NCBI GenBank assembly: GCA_903939355.1
Contig: CAJAHC010000440.1
Span: forward strand, 1 to 9,707
Length of the DNA stretch: 9,707 nucleotides
Source of the DNA: an uncultured Methylococcaceae bacterium
Lineage (GTDB): Bacteria > Pseudomonadota > Gammaproteobacteria > Methylococcales > Methylomonadaceae
Direction: 5' to 3'
The notes beneath the pieces are model-generated. The model had not been told where the DNA came from, made no database searches, and worked only from the letters and a program-made list of their open reading frames with translations. This document shows, piece by piece, positions 8,997 to 9,707 of the stretch; the stretch's first letter is position 1; each line of letters starts with the position of its first letter. The position numbers and the translations under genes were made by a program.

Positions 8997-9707
8997 ATTC
9001 AACTTCACTTTTAAATTGTTGCAGCAGATTTTCCTGCGCTGCACTTAACTTCTTATTTTTTAACAAATCTGGTCTTTTTTGCCATGTTCTACCCAACATC
9101 TGTTTCATACGCCATATTTCTATATCCGCATGATTACCACTCAATAAAATATCTGGTACTGAACTATCTTCAATTTGTTCCGGCCGAGTGAAATGCGGAT
9201 AATCCAACAAGCCATTCATATGAGAATCTTGTAACGCAGACCCTTCATGGCCTAATACTCCTGGTAATAAACGGGTGATTGCATCAATAACTATCAATGC
9301 TGCCAGTTCACCACCACTAATGACATAATCACCAACAGACCATTCATCATCACAATCTTTACTGACAAAACGTTCGTCTACACCCTCATAGCGCCCTGCA
9401 ATCAATATCAATTGGGACACGGCGCAAGCCTCTGATAATAAGGCTTGATTAATTGGCTTGCCTTGTGGACTCAAATAAACTACTTTTGCAGGTTGACTAC
9501 AGGCCTGCTTTGCGCTTTCAACCGCATCATGTAAGGGCTGGTATTTCATTACCATACCAGGACCGCCGCCATAAGGTCGATCATCAACTGTCCTGTGCTT
9601 GTCATTAGTATAGTCTCGAGGATTCCATACTGACAAACTCACTATCTCTCGCTGTATCGCTCTACCTGTTACACCGTAACTTGCAGCAACTGTTATCATG
9701 TCGGGAA
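8995..9707 (-). CDS. trmD: TrmD, tRNA (guanine-N1)-methyltransferase (start lies beyond the window)
   Basis: TrmD uses S-adenosylmethionine to make m1G37 in tRNAs, preventing +1 frameshifting. The visible part holds the SPOUT trefoil-knot core: [67 protein letters not shown] and LLSGNHADI. The residues equivalent to E. coli catalytic Arg154 and Asp169 are present (codons near 9271-9273 and 9226-9228). The Met at 9697-9699 aligns with internal Met12 of E. coli TrmD, and the codons before it read Pro-Asp, matching the FPEM segment. The true start is therefore about nine residues beyond the right edge. rplS follows after 9 bp. Confidence 0.96.
   Translation of the reverse strand, partial: PDMITVAASYGVTGRAIQREIVSLSVWNPRDYTNDKHRTVDDRPYGGGPGMVMKYQPLHDAVESAKQACSQPAKVVYLSPQGKPINQALLSEACAVSQLILIAGRYEGVDERFVSKDCDDEWSVGDYVISGGELAALIVIDAITRLLPGVLGHEGSALQDSHMNGLLDYPHFTRPEQIEDSSVPDILLSGNHADIEIWRMKQMLGRTWQKRPDLLKNKKLSAAQENLLQQFKSEVE

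Noticed and set aside
9697..9699. Met at 9697-9699 as the real start of TrmD
   Set aside because: It aligns with internal Met12 of E. coli TrmD, and the preceding codons continue the family sequence (Pro-Asp) to the window edge.

Overview
The window is ordinary gammaproteobacterial chromosome, AT-rich and densely packed with conserved housekeeping genes. Gene content and order (clpA-clpS next to nudJ-mnmA-purB, and trmD-rplS) are typical of Gammaproteobacteria. The protein sequences fit that class but do not fix a genus; an AT-rich, possibly methanotroph-like (Methylococcales) lineage is only a guess. I found no mobile element, prophage, CRISPR array, tRNA or rRNA gene, and no gene cluster that looks like an undescribed system.

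Left part (1-4001). A minus-strand clpS-clpA pair (adaptor and AAA+ unfoldase of ClpAP; clpA runs off the left edge) diverges from a plus-strand group nudJ-mnmA-purB. The 212-bp gap between them holds a small palindrome, an 11-bp direct repeat and a candidate clpS promoter. nudJ overlaps mnmA by 8 bp, and purB follows 32 bp later. This resembles the E. coli order nudJ-mnmA-hflD-purB, but hflD is absent. It also resembles the pseudomonad neighbourhood in which clpA-clpS lies near the same cluster, but cspD and icd are absent.

Middle part (4002-5725). purB converges on pgsA (phosphatidylglycerophosphate synthase), and a perfect 15-bp stem that includes the pgsA stop codon lies between them. Upstream of pgsA, where many Gammaproteobacteria carry uvrC, there is instead a beta-hydroxyacid dehydrogenase family reductase of unknown substrate.

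Right part (5726-9707, all minus strand). A hotdog-fold acyl-CoA thioesterase is followed with no gap by parC (topoisomerase IV subunit A). Further right is the end of the classical rpsP-rimM-trmD-rplS operon: trmD, cut by the right edge, then rplS, closed by a strong intrinsic terminator. The genes serve proteolysis, tRNA modification, purine and phospholipid synthesis, chromosome decatenation and translation. The main points of interest are gene-order losses and tight translational junctions.
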